A DNA stretch of 64,000 nucleotides from JAHEFT01 sp963700705 (GTDB lineage: Bacteria; Pseudomonadota; Gammaproteobacteria; Xanthomonadales; SZUA-36). The notes below the pieces were generated by a model. The model ran no database searches. It was not told the DNA's origin and worked only from the letters and a program-made list of their open reading frames with translations. The translations under genes were made by a program, and so were the position numbers. Each line of letters opens with the position of its first letter. Position 1 is the stretch's first letter. Shown in pieces: positions 51,295 through 60,523 of the stretch. Where the stretch lies: positions 1 through 64,000 of the forward strand of contig CAVOYQ010000009.1 of NCBI GenBank assembly GCA_963700705.1, written 5' to 3'.

Positions 51295-52171
51295 GTGAAT
51301 ACCATTCAACACGGTGATTCCTCCGCAGTCGCGGCAAAAACAATCCTGCTTACGCTGGTGGCCATGTTCGCCTTCGCCGCCAATTCCATCCTCTGCCGCA
51401 TGGCGCTGGGACAGGGGACGATCGATGCAGCCAGGTTCACGACGGTTCGGGTCTGTGCCGGGGCCATCATGCTGTCGTTGCTGCTGGCGCCCGCGCTGGG
51501 TCCGCAGTGGCCGCGCCGCCGGCAATTGGCGCGCAGCCGCCATGCTGTTTGCCTACATGGCCTGCTTTTCCTTCGCTTACCTGTCGCTCGGCGCCGGCAC
51601 CGGCGCACTGATTCTGTTCGGTGCGGTGCAGCTGACGATGTTCATCGCGGCCCTGAGAGCGGGCGAGTATTTTGCGCCGTGGTCCTGGGCAGGCCTGGTG
51701 CTCGCCATCGGCGGCCTGGTTTACCTGGTCTCGCCGGGCATCACCGCTCCTGACCCCATCGGGGCGTTGCTGATGATTTTCGCTGGCGTCGCCTGGGGCC
51801 TGTATTCGCTGTTCGGCAGGGGCAGCGGCGACCCACTCGGGGCAACCGCCAACAATTTCCTGTTCGCGGTGCCGTTGGTCATCCTGGTCAGCCTCGTTTT
51901 CCGGTCTGATTTCGCCGTTTCCCGGCACGGACTGTTGCTGGCGATGGCATCCGGCGCGATCGCTTCAGGCCTGGGCTACGCGATCTGGTACGCGGCGCTG
52001 AAGGGCCTGTCCGGCACACATGCGGCGACCGTGCAGCTTTCTGTACCGGTCATCGCAGCCTTCGGCGGAGTCATATTGTTGTCTGAAGCCATTACCCTTC
52101 GATTACTGGTAGCTTCTGCGGCCACGCTGGGCGGGGTGGCCATCGTTTTGGCCCAGCGCGCAGCGAAATAG
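51295..52171 (+). CDS. EamA/DMT-family transporter (one frameshift)
   Basis: Ten hydrophobic helices in two EamA halves, about 290 residues. The GTG at 51295 (AGGTG upstream) opens NTIQHGDSSAVAAKTILLTL; the frame shifts near 51520 and continues as LFAYMACFSFAYLSLGAGTG to the stop at 52171. Second-half signatures are GVAWGLYSLFGRG and SVPVIAAFGGVILLSEAIT. Family members export amino acids, nucleotides or other metabolites; the substrate is unknown. The next gene begins about 115 bases downstream in the same direction. Confidence 0.72.
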
Positions 52172-52287
52172 GCAGACCCGGGGTAATGGTTCCGGTGTTC
52201 ATATTCCATTCACATTCGTATGGGTATAGTGACCATGAAGTAAACCAATCTCCATCTTGAATGGATGGTCAACTACGGGAGCTGGAT

Positions 52288-55257
52288 ATGAACATTCGAC
52301 TTGCTACTCTGCTCGGGTTCTTTGCATTTCTGCTCACGGTTTCCGCGCCTGGCCAGGCACAGGAAAACGGTTGGCCGCGAACCCTTCCGCTGACGGAAGG
52401 AAGCGTAACGATCTACCCGCTGCAAGTGGAATCGATGACCGGCGACCTGGTCCGTTTCCGCGCGGCGCTTGCTTACCGGGAATCAGCCGATGCCGAGCCA
52501 GTGTTTGGAGCCGGCTGGTTTGTTTCAAAAGTCGAGATAGACCGTACCAACAACGTGGTGCACCAGCTCAACCTGGTGGTTTCCGATACGCGCTTCCCGG
52601 CAGGCACGGCAGACGTGAAGCAGGAGCTTACCGCCGTTTTTGCACAGCAGTCCCAGGGCTGGAACCTGGATTTTCCGTTGACTGAACTGGTCAGCGCACT
52701 TGAAACGGCGGAGCAGGAAGCCAAGTCCGTACAAAACCTGAACACCGCCCCACCCACGATTGTTTACAAGGATCACCCGGCCTTGCTGGTCAGTTTCGAT
52801 GGTGAGCCGGTGTTGCGAAAAGTAGAGAACAGCGACTACCAGGCGGTTATCAACACTTCTTACCCGCTGATTTATGACGGCAAGGCTTATTACCTGGGCG
52901 CCGCGGACAACGTCTGGTATCGCGCTGACAGCGCAACCGGACCTTACCGTTTCGAGTCCCGGCCGCCCGCCGGAATCGTTGCGATGGTTGATGCGGCGAA
53001 GGAAACGGAAACGGATTCACAACCGGTGGAAAAAGTAACGGCTGCCAACGCCCCGGAAATCGTGGTTGCCACGACACCGACAGAACTGATCGTGACGGAA
53101 GGTCCGGCGGCTTTCGTGCCATTGGTCGATGACTTGCTGGTGTTGAGTAACACCTCCGACGACGTGTTCATGCATATCAGCACGCAACAGTATTACATCG
53201 TACTGGCGGGCCGCTGGTATCATTCCCGCTCGCTGAACGGCCCCTGGGCCTATAGCGCTTCCGATGATCTGCCTGCCGCATTTGCCAACATCCCGGAACA
53301 ATCCGTCCAGGCCGATGCCCGTGTATACGTGGCCGGTACCGAGGAAGCGCGCGAGGCGGTCCTGGATGCACAGATCCCGCAAACTGCAGCAATTGAAAGG
53401 GGCGTCGCGGATATCGAAGTCAGCTATGACGGCGAGCCAAGCTTCGAACCGGTGGAAGGTACTGAAGACCTGGCATACGCCAATAACACCGGTTCCACGG
53501 TACTGCAGGCGGATCGCCAGTACTACCTGGTGGAAGACGGTGTCTGGTATGTCTCTTCTTTCCCCAATGGTCCCTGGGAAGTATCTGCATACCGGCCGAC
53601 ACAGGTCGCGGCCATTTCCCCGCAATCGCCGGTATACAACGTCAAGTACGTTTACATCTACGACAGCACACCTGACGTGGTTTACGTGGGCTACACTCCC
53701 GGCTACCTCGGCAATTATGTTTATTACGACACCATTGTCTATGGTACGGGCTGGTATTACCGGCCGTGGGTCACACCGTACTATTACTACCCCCGTTACA
53801 ATACCTGGGGGTTCAATGTCAGCTACAACTCCTGGAACGGATGGAGTTTCGGCCTGAGTTGGGGTTGGGGTCCGTTCTACGCCGGATACTATTCCGGCGG
53901 GTATTGGCACCATGGCCATTCCTGGTACAACCCGCGTTACAGTTGCTGGGGTCCGCGGGGTTACCATCCGAGGCCCGCACCCTACGGACGTTATTCCTAC
54001 GGTCACGGTAGCTATAACCGGGGTGGCTATGACCGGGGTGGTTATGACCGGGGTGGTTACGACCGGGGTGGTTATGACCGGGGTGGTTATGACCGTGGTG
54101 GTTATGATCGCGGTGGTCCCGGCGGGAAAGGCTCCGGCCCGGGATATTCGAAGCACGGTGGCGGCGACACCTACGTTCGCAACCAGAACCTTTACCGTGA
54201 CGGTGCGCAACGGGCGAAAGTCGCCGATAACGGTAGCTATGCGCGAAACGGAGAAAAGCTGAATCGGGTTGCCCGGCAGGACGCAGGTGCGGGTAAAAGC
54301 AATAACGGCAAAGCACGGCCCGTCACAAGTTCCGAACTCCGGGTCAAAGCCCAGGCGCGTGAAGCCAAATATGGTGAACTGAACGGTAACCTGATGGCGA
54401 AAAACTCGGGAAACGTGAAAAGCAGGAAGTCCTCACCGGCAGCCGGTAACAAAGGCTCCTGGGAAACGTTGCCCGCGACGAACGAAGTGAGGCGCACCGG
54501 TAAGTCTTCTCAAAGCGACAAGACCCGGAATGTTTCATCCGGAAAGTCGCCGCAAGCGCAGCAAAAGCAGCAACGCAGCGCCGCACCGGTGAAGTCGTCG
54601 CCGCAAAGCAGCACTTCGCGGTACGCCCCATCCGGAAAGTCGCCGCAAGCGCAGCAAAAGCAGCAACGCAGCACCGCACCGGTGAAATCGTCGCCGCAGA
54701 GCAGCACTGCGCGGTACGCTCCGTCCGGAAAGTCGCCGCAAGCACAGCAGAAGCAGCAACGCAGCGCCGCACCGGTGAAATCGTCGCCGCAGAGCAGCAC
54801 TGCCCGGTACGCTCCGTCCGGAAAGTCACCGCAAGCGCAGCAGAAGCAGCAACGCAGCGCCGCACCGGTGAAATCGTCGCCGCAAAGCAGCACTGCCCGG
54901 TACGCTCCGTCCGGAAAGTCACCGCAAGCACAGCAGAAGCAGCAACGCAGCGCCGCACCGGTGAAATCGTCTCCGCAAAGCAGCACTGCCCGGTACGCCG
55001 CGCCAGGGAAAGCTCCCTCCGTGACGTCAAATCAGCGCAGTGCGCCATCACAGAAATCAACACGGACCAGCGCTCCTCCCGCGCAGATGGCACAGGCTGG
55101 CGCTCCGCAAAAAAATTCCGGGCGCCAGGCTGCCCAGGCCACAAGCAGGGGACAAAAGAGCGCGCCGGCAGCGCCCTCGAGGCAGAGCAAAAGTTCGACG
55201 CAGTCCGGTAATCGCGATGGCGGCGGTCAGAAAGGGGGGCGGAACCGTAGGGATTGA
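52288..55257 (+). CDS. Repeat-rich secreted protein, about 989 residues
   Basis: Starts MNIRLATLLGFFAFLL (ATG 52288) with a signal ending near GQA. Residues about 30-450 contain three copies of a motif NVWYRADSATGPY, GRWYHSRSLNGPW and GVWYVSSFPNGPW, each after a Y-Y pair, so a repeated beta-module is likely; proteins with this motif are often listed as carbohydrate-binding, which is unproven. A Tyr/Gly-rich segment (YVYYDTIVYGTGWYYRPW) leads to seven RGG/YD repeats (54019-54117). The C-terminal 230 residues are basic Ser/Gln/Lys-rich with five 31-residue repeats. The frame is intact. The protein may be surface or biofilm-related; no enzyme motif is seen. Confidence 0.65.
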   Translation: MNIRLATLLGFFAFLLTVSAPGQAQENGWPRTLPLTEGSVTIYPLQVESMTGDLVRFRAALAYRESADAEPVFGAGWFVSKVEIDRTNNVVHQLNLVVSDTRFPAGTADVKQELTAVFAQQSQGWNLDFPLTELVSALETAEQEAKSVQNLNTAPPTIVYKDHPALLVSFDGEPVLRKVENSDYQAVINTSYPLIYDGKAYYLGAADNVWYRADSATGPYRFESRPPAGIVAMVDAAKETETDSQPVEKVTAANAPEIVVATTPTELIVTEGPAAFVPLVDDLLVLSNTSDDVFMHISTQQYYIVLAGRWYHSRSLNGPWAYSASDDLPAAFANIPEQSVQADARVYVAGTEEAREAVLDAQIPQTAAIERGVADIEVSYDGEPSFEPVEGTEDLAYANNTGSTVLQADRQYYLVEDGVWYVSSFPNGPWEVSAYRPTQVAAISPQSPVYNVKYVYIYDSTPDVVYVGYTPGYLGNYVYYDTIVYGTGWYYRPWVTPYYYYPRYNTWGFNVSYNSWNGWSFGLSWGWGPFYAGYYSGGYWHHGHSWYNPRYSCWGPRGYHPRPAPYGRYSYGHGSYNRGGYDRGGYDRGGYDRGGYDRGGYDRGGYDRGGPGGKGSGPGYSKHGGGDTYVRNQNLYRDGAQRAKVADNGSYARNGEKLNRVARQDAGAGKSNNGKARPVTSSELRVKAQAREAKYGELNGNLMAKNSGNVKSRKSSPAAGNKGSWETLPATNEVRRTGKSSQSDKTRNVSSGKSPQAQQKQQRSAAPVKSSPQSSTSRYAPSGKSPQAQQKQQRSTAPVKSSPQSSTARYAPSGKSPQAQQKQQRSAAPVKSSPQSSTARYAPSGKSPQAQQKQQRSAAPVKSSPQSSTARYAPSGKSPQAQQKQQRSAAPVKSSPQSSTARYAAPGKAPSVTSNQRSAPSQKSTRTSAPPAQMAQAGAPQKNSGRQAAQATSRGQKSAPAAPSRQSKSSTQSGNRDGGGQKGGRNRRD
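54019..54117 (+). repeat. Tandem 15-bp coding repeats (RGGYD units)
   Basis: Six full 15-base units (54019, 54034, 54049, 54064, 54079, 54094) and a partial seventh encode RGGYD. Units differ only at silent sites, for example TAT/TAC and CGG/CGT, indicating recent expansion. Confidence 0.85.
54538..55002 (+). repeat. Five tandem 93-bp coding repeats
   Basis: Units start at 54538, 54631, 54724, 54817 and 54910 and each encode a 31-residue unit beginning SGKSPQAQQKQQRS and ending SSTARYAP. Copies differ by a few bases (for example Ser or Ala before RY in copy 1, Thr for Ala in copy 2). In-frame tandem expansion within a basic, low-complexity tail. Confidence 0.92.
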
Positions 55258-55369
55258 ATTTGATTGCTGGCTGTCGGGCTGCTCGCTTCGAAACCGCGGT
55301 GGGAGTATAAATATCCAGGACACCGATTAACGAGTTTCAATGCGCGATGTACCCTGGGCCAGCACCTTC

Positions 55370-56692
55370 ATGAACACCGGTAACCTGGAGATTCTGAATC
55401 AGCCATTGGTTTTGCCTTGCGGCCAGGTGCTCAAGAACCGCCTGGTAAAGGCGGCGATGACTGAAGGGCTTGCCGGCCCCGATGGATTACCCAATGAAAG
55501 GCATTCCCGGCTTTACCGGACCTGGGCAGAGGGCGGTGTGGCGGTGTCGATCACCGGAAACGTCATGATCGACGGCAGCCATCTTGAAAGACCGGGTAAC
55601 GTCATTCTCGATCACCTCCCGCGCAATGATGAACGCGCGGCATTCAGGGCCTGGGCGGAATCCGGGAGCGCTGGCGGCTGCCAGATGTGGATGCAGCTGT
55701 CCCATCCCGGGCGCCAGACCCAGAAACGGGTGAATCCCCGGCCAAAGTCCGCCTCCGACGTAAGGCTCGGTGTACCCGGGGGGCAGTTCGCAAAACCCAC
55801 TCCACTTTCCGCTTCCGAGATACCCTTGCTGGTTGATCGATTCGCAACCGCTGCCCAGGTGGCCAGGGAATGCGGCTTCAGCGGTGTCCAGATTCATGCC
55901 GCGCACGGTTACCTGATTTCCCAGTTTCTGAGCCCTGCCGCAAACCACCGGCGGGATGAGTGGGGCGGCAGCCTGGAAAACCGCGCCCGCTTCCTGCGCG
56001 CCGTCGTGACGGCCGTCCGGGTGAAAACCGGCAGCGATTTCGCCATTTCGGTCAAGCTCAACAGCTCTGATTTTCAGAAAGGTGGCTTTGGCCCGGATGA
56101 CGCGCGCCAGGTGTTGACCTGGCTGGGGGAAGACGGTGTCGACCTGGTCGAGATTTCCGGCGGAACCTATGAGCAACCCAAAATGCTGCAGTTCGAAGGA
56201 ATCGCGCCTGCCGAGGAGATCAGGGTGCGTGCCAGTACCCGGCACAGAGAAGCCTATTTCCTGGCGTTTGCTGCAGAGCTGGCGCAAGAGGCCAAGGCCA
56301 TGCTGATGGTCACCGGGGGTTTTCGCAGCTCCGGAGGCATGGCCGATGCCATCACGCAGGACGGTATCAGCGCCATCGGCGTCGGGCGGCCGATGTGCGG
56401 CGATCCCCACTGCGTGAACAAGCTGCTGCAGGACGGGGCGGACCTGCCCCGGTTCGAAAATGATCTGGGCAGCCCCGCGAGTTTCTTCGGCATCCATAGC
56501 CCGCTCAAACTGATCAAGCTGGCGGCATCGTTCAGCGTGATGGCCTGGTACTACGACCAGATCGTGCTGATGAGCGAGGGACAGGAAAACGATCCGGCGC
56601 GGCATCCGGTTGCCCGCCTGCTGGCCTTGCAAAACCGGGAAATGGAATGGATGAAAGAGCGGAAAGCCTGGCTGGCGGCAAACCGGCCCTGA
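55370..56692 (+). CDS. NADH:flavin oxidoreductase, old yellow enzyme family
   Basis: About 440 residues, intact; ATG at 55370 (MNTGNLEILNQP) starts at the usual family position, although a start at 55340 is possible. Motifs are KNRLVKAAMTEGLAG, MQLSHPGRQTQK, FSGVQIHAAHGYLISQFLS (active-site His-Ala-His), WGGSLENRARFL and ISAIGVGRPMCGDP (FMN phosphate site). The longer C-terminus than the 21125 gene places it in a different subgroup. It is followed by PAP2 and Rieske genes in the same direction with short gaps, so a shared transcript is likely. Confidence 0.85.
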   Translation: MNTGNLEILNQPLVLPCGQVLKNRLVKAAMTEGLAGPDGLPNERHSRLYRTWAEGGVAVSITGNVMIDGSHLERPGNVILDHLPRNDERAAFRAWAESGSAGGCQMWMQLSHPGRQTQKRVNPRPKSASDVRLGVPGGQFAKPTPLSASEIPLLVDRFATAAQVARECGFSGVQIHAAHGYLISQFLSPAANHRRDEWGGSLENRARFLRAVVTAVRVKTGSDFAISVKLNSSDFQKGGFGPDDARQVLTWLGEDGVDLVEISGGTYEQPKMLQFEGIAPAEEIRVRASTRHREAYFLAFAAELAQEAKAMLMVTGGFRSSGGMADAITQDGISAIGVGRPMCGDPHCVNKLLQDGADLPRFENDLGSPASFFGIHSPLKLIKLAASFSVMAWYYDQIVLMSEGQENDPARHPVARLLALQNREMEWMKERKAWLAANRP

Positions 56693-56706
56693 TCGAGGAA
56701 CCGAAA

Positions 56707-57282
56707 ATGACCAAGTCACATCATGGATTAGCAGTGGTGCGCCGGGGCCGGCGTTTATGGTCCTGTGCGGTATTACTGTGTGCATTGTGCGCGCCTTTCC
56801 AGGGCGCGATGGCCTCGGACGGCGTGGAGAATGCCGGGAGCATCATCCGAACGCTGATTCCCGCCGTGGCCTATGGTACGACGTTCTACCTGCACGATTC
56901 GGAGGGACGTTCGCAATTCTACAAGTCGTTTTTCACCAACCTGGCAGTGACCTACGCGCTCAAAGCCACCGTCGACAAGACCCGTCCCGACGGCTCAGAT
57001 AACGAGTCGTTTCCCTCGGGCCACGCATCGGTCGCTTTCCAGGGCGCTGCGTTTATCGGCAAACGGTACGGAATGAAATACGGCATCCCGGCTTACCTGG
57101 GCGCGACGTTTGTTGCCTGGAGCCGGGTCGAATCGGACAACCACTATACCGTTGACGTCCTGGCGGGCGCCGCCATAGGCATTACCGCCAGCCTGATTTT
57201 CACCAAACCCTACAAGGGCTTTGTCGTCACGCCGCTGGTCGACAACGGGTTCTACGGCGTTGGCATCAGCAAGCAGTGGTAA
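56707..57282 (+). CDS. PAP2-family phosphatase
   Basis: About 191 residues with a signal peptide (AVLLCALCAPFQGAMA). The three PAP2 motifs are KATVDKTRPDG, SFPSGHASVAF and SRVESDNHYTVDVLAG, giving the catalytic His pair. Such proteins dephosphorylate lipid or undecaprenyl phosphates in the periplasm. The hydrophobicity is lower than in polytopic PAP2 enzymes, so it may be a lipid-associated or soluble periplasmic acid phosphatase. Its start lies 12 bases after the OYE stop; the Rieske gene starts 7 bases after its stop. Confidence 0.8.
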   Translation: MTKSHHGLAVVRRGRRLWSCAVLLCALCAPFQGAMASDGVENAGSIIRTLIPAVAYGTTFYLHDSEGRSQFYKSFFTNLAVTYALKATVDKTRPDGSDNESFPSGHASVAFQGAAFIGKRYGMKYGIPAYLGATFVAWSRVESDNHYTVDVLAGAAIGITASLIFTKPYKGFVVTPLVDNGFYGVGISKQW

Positions 57283-57289
57283 TGCCTGG

Positions 57290-58406
57290 ATGAGCGAAAG
57301 AAATTACCGGGAAACCCTGCCCGCGGACTTTTTCTACGACCCGCAACAATTTGACCGGGAGCTGAAAGCCATCTGGTACAGGGAATGGCTGTGCCTGGGG
57401 CGCGAGGAAGACTGGGCGGCAACCGGCGACTTTCAGCGTGTTCGGATCGGCGATGAGCAGATCATCGTCACGCGGTCGGAGGATGGCGCATTGCAGGCTT
57501 TCCACAACACCTGCAGGCACCGGGGTTCAGCGCTGTGTGAAGCCGATTCGGGTACTTTCAGGAACGGACGGATTGTGTGTCCCTACCATGCCTGGAGTTA
57601 TTCGCTGAGCGGGGAGTTGCGAAGTACGCCGCGCACCACCGGGGCGGATGGAATCAAAATGGAGGATTTTCCGCTCTACCGGGTATCCCTGCAGGTCTGG
57701 CGTGGTTTCGTTTTCGTCAATCTCGATTCCGACCCTCCACCGCTGGGGCAGGCGCTCGGCGCCGAAGCGGAAACCGTAAAGGCCTGGCCGCTGGAAGACC
57801 TGCGCCGGGTGCACCGGGAAAGTCACCGCGTGGCCTGCAACTGGAAAATTTTCTGGGAAAATTACCTGGAATGCTATCACTGTCCCGGGAGTGCACCCGG
57901 ACTTGTGCCAGTTGGTACCGGTTTACCGCACGGGCTGGATGGATCACCGGGACGCCGGGATGACGCCCGACCCGCAACGTCCGCACGCCATGCTGAAATC
58001 CGGAGCGGTGACCTGGTCAGCCGACGGGACGACCGACCTGCCCTGGTTCGAGGGGCTCGGGCAGAAGGAGCAGGAAGCCGGCATGACATTTGCCACGTTC
58101 GTTCCGACCCTGTTCCTGGTGGCCCACGTGGACTATGTGCGTACGGTCCGGGTCATGCCGGCCGGCCCGGAGGAGACCGAACTGACCGTGGACTGGTACG
58201 TGCACCGGGACAACGTAAACCACCCGGCGCTGGACATCGAGCGCCTCGCCGCATTCGCCAGCCAGGTGGTCAGGGAGGACGCACGGGCCTGCGAACTCAA
58301 CCAGCAGGGAATCCGCTGTGGGCGACACCAAAGCGGGGTGTTACTGGAACGCGAAAATTACGTCTTCGAGTTCGAGCAGTGGGTGCGGGAACGCTTGAAC
58401 GCTTGA
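57290..58406 (+). CDS. Rieske oxygenase large subunit (one frameshift)
   Basis: An aromatic-ring-hydroxylating-dioxygenase-type alpha subunit of about 370 residues. The Rieske [2Fe-2S] ligands are in NTCRHRGSALC and CPYHAWSY. The mononuclear iron region WENYLECYHCP continues after a shift near 57887 as HPDLCQLVPVYRTG in the other frame, ending ERLNA at 58406. The start MSERNYRETLP (57290) follows the PAP2 stop by 7 bases. No ferredoxin or reductase subunit is adjacent. The family includes hydroxylases and demethylases of aromatics, betaines and sterols; the substrate is unknown. Confidence 0.8.
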
Positions 58407-58440
58407 CAGTGAACCAACAGGGATTCAACCTGTGGCCCCG

Positions 58441-60420
58441 ATGATGAAGACCTCCGGACGACAATCTTCGACCATGATTATGCCCACTCCGAGACAGAAC
58501 TTTGAGCACGCGATGAAGCTTTATCATTCGGGTGATTCGCAGGCGGCTTCGGAATGGTGCCGCAAGGCGCTGGACGCCACGCCGGATAACGTCGACCTGC
58601 TCACGCTGCACGGTGTGACGCTACTGGATTGCAGGCAGCCACGCGAAGCGCTTGCGCCCCTGCAGCGCGCGGTGGAACTGGCCCCGCGGTTTCCACGGGC
58701 GCGCGAGAATTACGGCCAGGCCCTGGCCCTGACCGGCCGCTTCGATGAAGCGATTGAACATTTTCAGCAAGCAGCAAACCTCGAACCTCACTCGGATTCA
58801 GTGCGCATGAAGCTGGCGCATGCGCTGGCGATGGTCGGAAAAGGGGAAGAAGCGGATAGCGTTTACGAGGAGGCTTTCGGCCTGGCGCCCGACCGCCGCC
58901 TGCTGGCCGAGGCCGGCGAACACCTGCGTGAAGGGCGGGTGCGTGAGTGCGAGCAGATCTGCCGAAAGCTGTTGGCGAAAAACACTGATGACGTCAATGC
59001 GCGGCGCCTGCTGGCCAAGGTGGCGGGGGTCGCCAAGCGCTGGGGACAGGCCGAAAGGCTGTTGCTCCGCGTGTTGAAAAAGGCGCCGGATTTTGACGAT
59101 GCCCGGCTCGACCTGGCGCGGGTCTACAAACAGCAGGACCGCGTGGAAGATGCGGTGGCATGTACGTCGGAGGTGATTGCCCGCAGTCCGCGCAACGCCA
59201 ATGCGATGTATCTGCATGCCAGTATGCTGGCCGTCGCCGGCCGTCACGAACAAGCGCTGACCGTTTACCGGCGTACCCTGGAATTGCGCGCCCATTTCCC
59301 GGGTGCCTGGATGGGTATGGGACACCTGCTTAAAACCCTCGGCCGCCAGCAGGAAGGCGTTGCGGCGTACCGCGCGGCCATTGAACAACAACCCAATTTT
59401 GGCGAGGTGTACTGGAGCCTGGCCAACCTGAAGACGTTCCGTTTCAGCGAACCGGAAATTGCCGAAATAGAAAAGCGCCTGGCAAGCGATTCTCTGAACG
59501 AAGACGAACGGGTGCATTTTCTGTTCACGCTGGGCAAGGTGCGGGAAGACCAGGGCAGGTACCCTGAGGCGTTTACCTGCTACGCGGAAGCCTGCGAGAT
59601 CAACCGGGCAAAAATTTTCTATGACCCGGTTGATACGACGGTGCTTCACCAGCGTATCCGCAAGGTTTTCACGACCGAATTCATCTCCGAGCACAATGTC
59701 CAGGGACGTACCGATCCGACGCCGATCTTTATCGTCGGTCTGCCGCGTTCCGGTTCCACGCTGATCGAACAGATCCTCGCCAGTCACAGCCAGGTCGAGG
59801 GAACCGCCGAGTTGCCGGATGTGGGCCGGGTCATCGGCAGCCTGGCGTCACGCGTCCCCGGTGAGTCCTATCCGGAGGCTTTGCAGAAACTGGACACTGA
59901 AGCCGTGCGCAAGCTCGGCGACAGCTACCTGGTGCGAACCCAGAGGCAGCGCAGCGGGCTGCCGTATTTCACCGACAAGATGCCCAACAATTTCCCCAGC
60001 ATCGGCCTGATTCACCTGATGCTGCCGGGCGCGATCATCATCGACGCCCGCCGGCACCCTCTGGACAGTTGTTTCGGCAGTTTCAAGCAGCATTTTGCCC
60101 AGGGCCAGACGTTCAGCTACGACCTGTTTGAAATCGGCGAGTTCTATCGCGAATACCGCGGCATCATGCGTCATTGGGAAGAAGTGCTGCCAGGCCGGGT
60201 GCTCGAAGTTCGCTACGAGGACATGGTGCGCGACCAGGAGGGCCAGACGCGACGACTGCTGGAACATTGCGGACTGCCCTGGGAGGATGCCTGCCTGCGC
60301 TTTTATGAAACCGAGCGCGCGGTCCGCACCGCGAGTTCAGAGCAGGTGCGCCAGCCCATTTACGACACGTCGATCAACCATTGGCGCAACTACCAGGCGG
60401 AGTTGCAGCCATTGATCTAG
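58441..60420 (+). CDS. TPR-containing sulfotransferase-family protein
   Basis: About 659 residues, intact. Residues about 15-400 contain tandem TPR repeats (TPDNVDLLTLHGVTLLDCRQ and similar). From about 430 a sulfotransferase fold begins with the PAPS phosphate-binding loop PIFIVGLPRSGSTLIEQIL, then AIIIDARRHPLDSCFGSFKQ (second phosphate-binding region). This TPR-sulfotransferase layout is common in aquatic gammaproteobacteria and resembles tyrosylprotein sulfotransferases, so a protein or glycan acceptor is likely. The start is uncertain between 58432 (GTG), 58441 and 58474. Confidence 0.82.
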   Translation: MMKTSGRQSSTMIMPTPRQNFEHAMKLYHSGDSQAASEWCRKALDATPDNVDLLTLHGVTLLDCRQPREALAPLQRAVELAPRFPRARENYGQALALTGRFDEAIEHFQQAANLEPHSDSVRMKLAHALAMVGKGEEADSVYEEAFGLAPDRRLLAEAGEHLREGRVRECEQICRKLLAKNTDDVNARRLLAKVAGVAKRWGQAERLLLRVLKKAPDFDDARLDLARVYKQQDRVEDAVACTSEVIARSPRNANAMYLHASMLAVAGRHEQALTVYRRTLELRAHFPGAWMGMGHLLKTLGRQQEGVAAYRAAIEQQPNFGEVYWSLANLKTFRFSEPEIAEIEKRLASDSLNEDERVHFLFTLGKVREDQGRYPEAFTCYAEACEINRAKIFYDPVDTTVLHQRIRKVFTTEFISEHNVQGRTDPTPIFIVGLPRSGSTLIEQILASHSQVEGTAELPDVGRVIGSLASRVPGESYPEALQKLDTEAVRKLGDSYLVRTQRQRSGLPYFTDKMPNNFPSIGLIHLMLPGAIIIDARRHPLDSCFGSFKQHFAQGQTFSYDLFEIGEFYREYRGIMRHWEEVLPGRVLEVRYEDMVRDQEGQTRRLLEHCGLPWEDACLRFYETERAVRTASSEQVRQPIYDTSINHWRNYQAELQPLI

Positions 60421-60456
60421 AGCGCTGGGGGATGAACTGCAGGGGTGGGACGTTCC

Positions 60457-60518
60457 GTAGGAGCGGATTTATCCGCGAATTTTTATCCAAATTTGATCGC
60501 GGATAAATCCGCTCCTAC
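60457..60518. repeat. REP-like palindrome
   Basis: Two perfect 22-base arms (60457-60478 and 60497-60518) with GTAGGAGCGGATTTATCC at the outer end and an 18-base AT-rich loop. The outer word is like the GTAGGAGCGG..CCGCGA REP sequences known from Pseudomonas and related gammaproteobacteria. It lies between two convergent genes and may also end transcripts. Confidence 0.8.
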
Positions 60519-60523
60519 GCTGT

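Noticed and set aside
53017..54210. 397-codon minus-strand frame with Val-Ile-Thr repeats
   Set aside because: Shadow of the repeat-rich secreted protein; its repeats are complements of RGGYD codons.
54510..54986. Long antisense frame with repeated Cys-Cys-Phe motifs under the 93-bp repeats
   Set aside because: It is the complement of the repetitive coding sequence; no ribosome site, and its repeats mirror the 31-residue units of the plus-strand gene.
54538..55002. CRISPR-like array
   Set aside because: The units are contiguous 93-bp in-frame coding repeats without unique spacers, and no cas gene is nearby.
55487..56785. 432-codon minus-strand frame
   Set aside because: Fully antisense to the intact old-yellow-enzyme gene with all family motifs; a GC-rich shadow frame.
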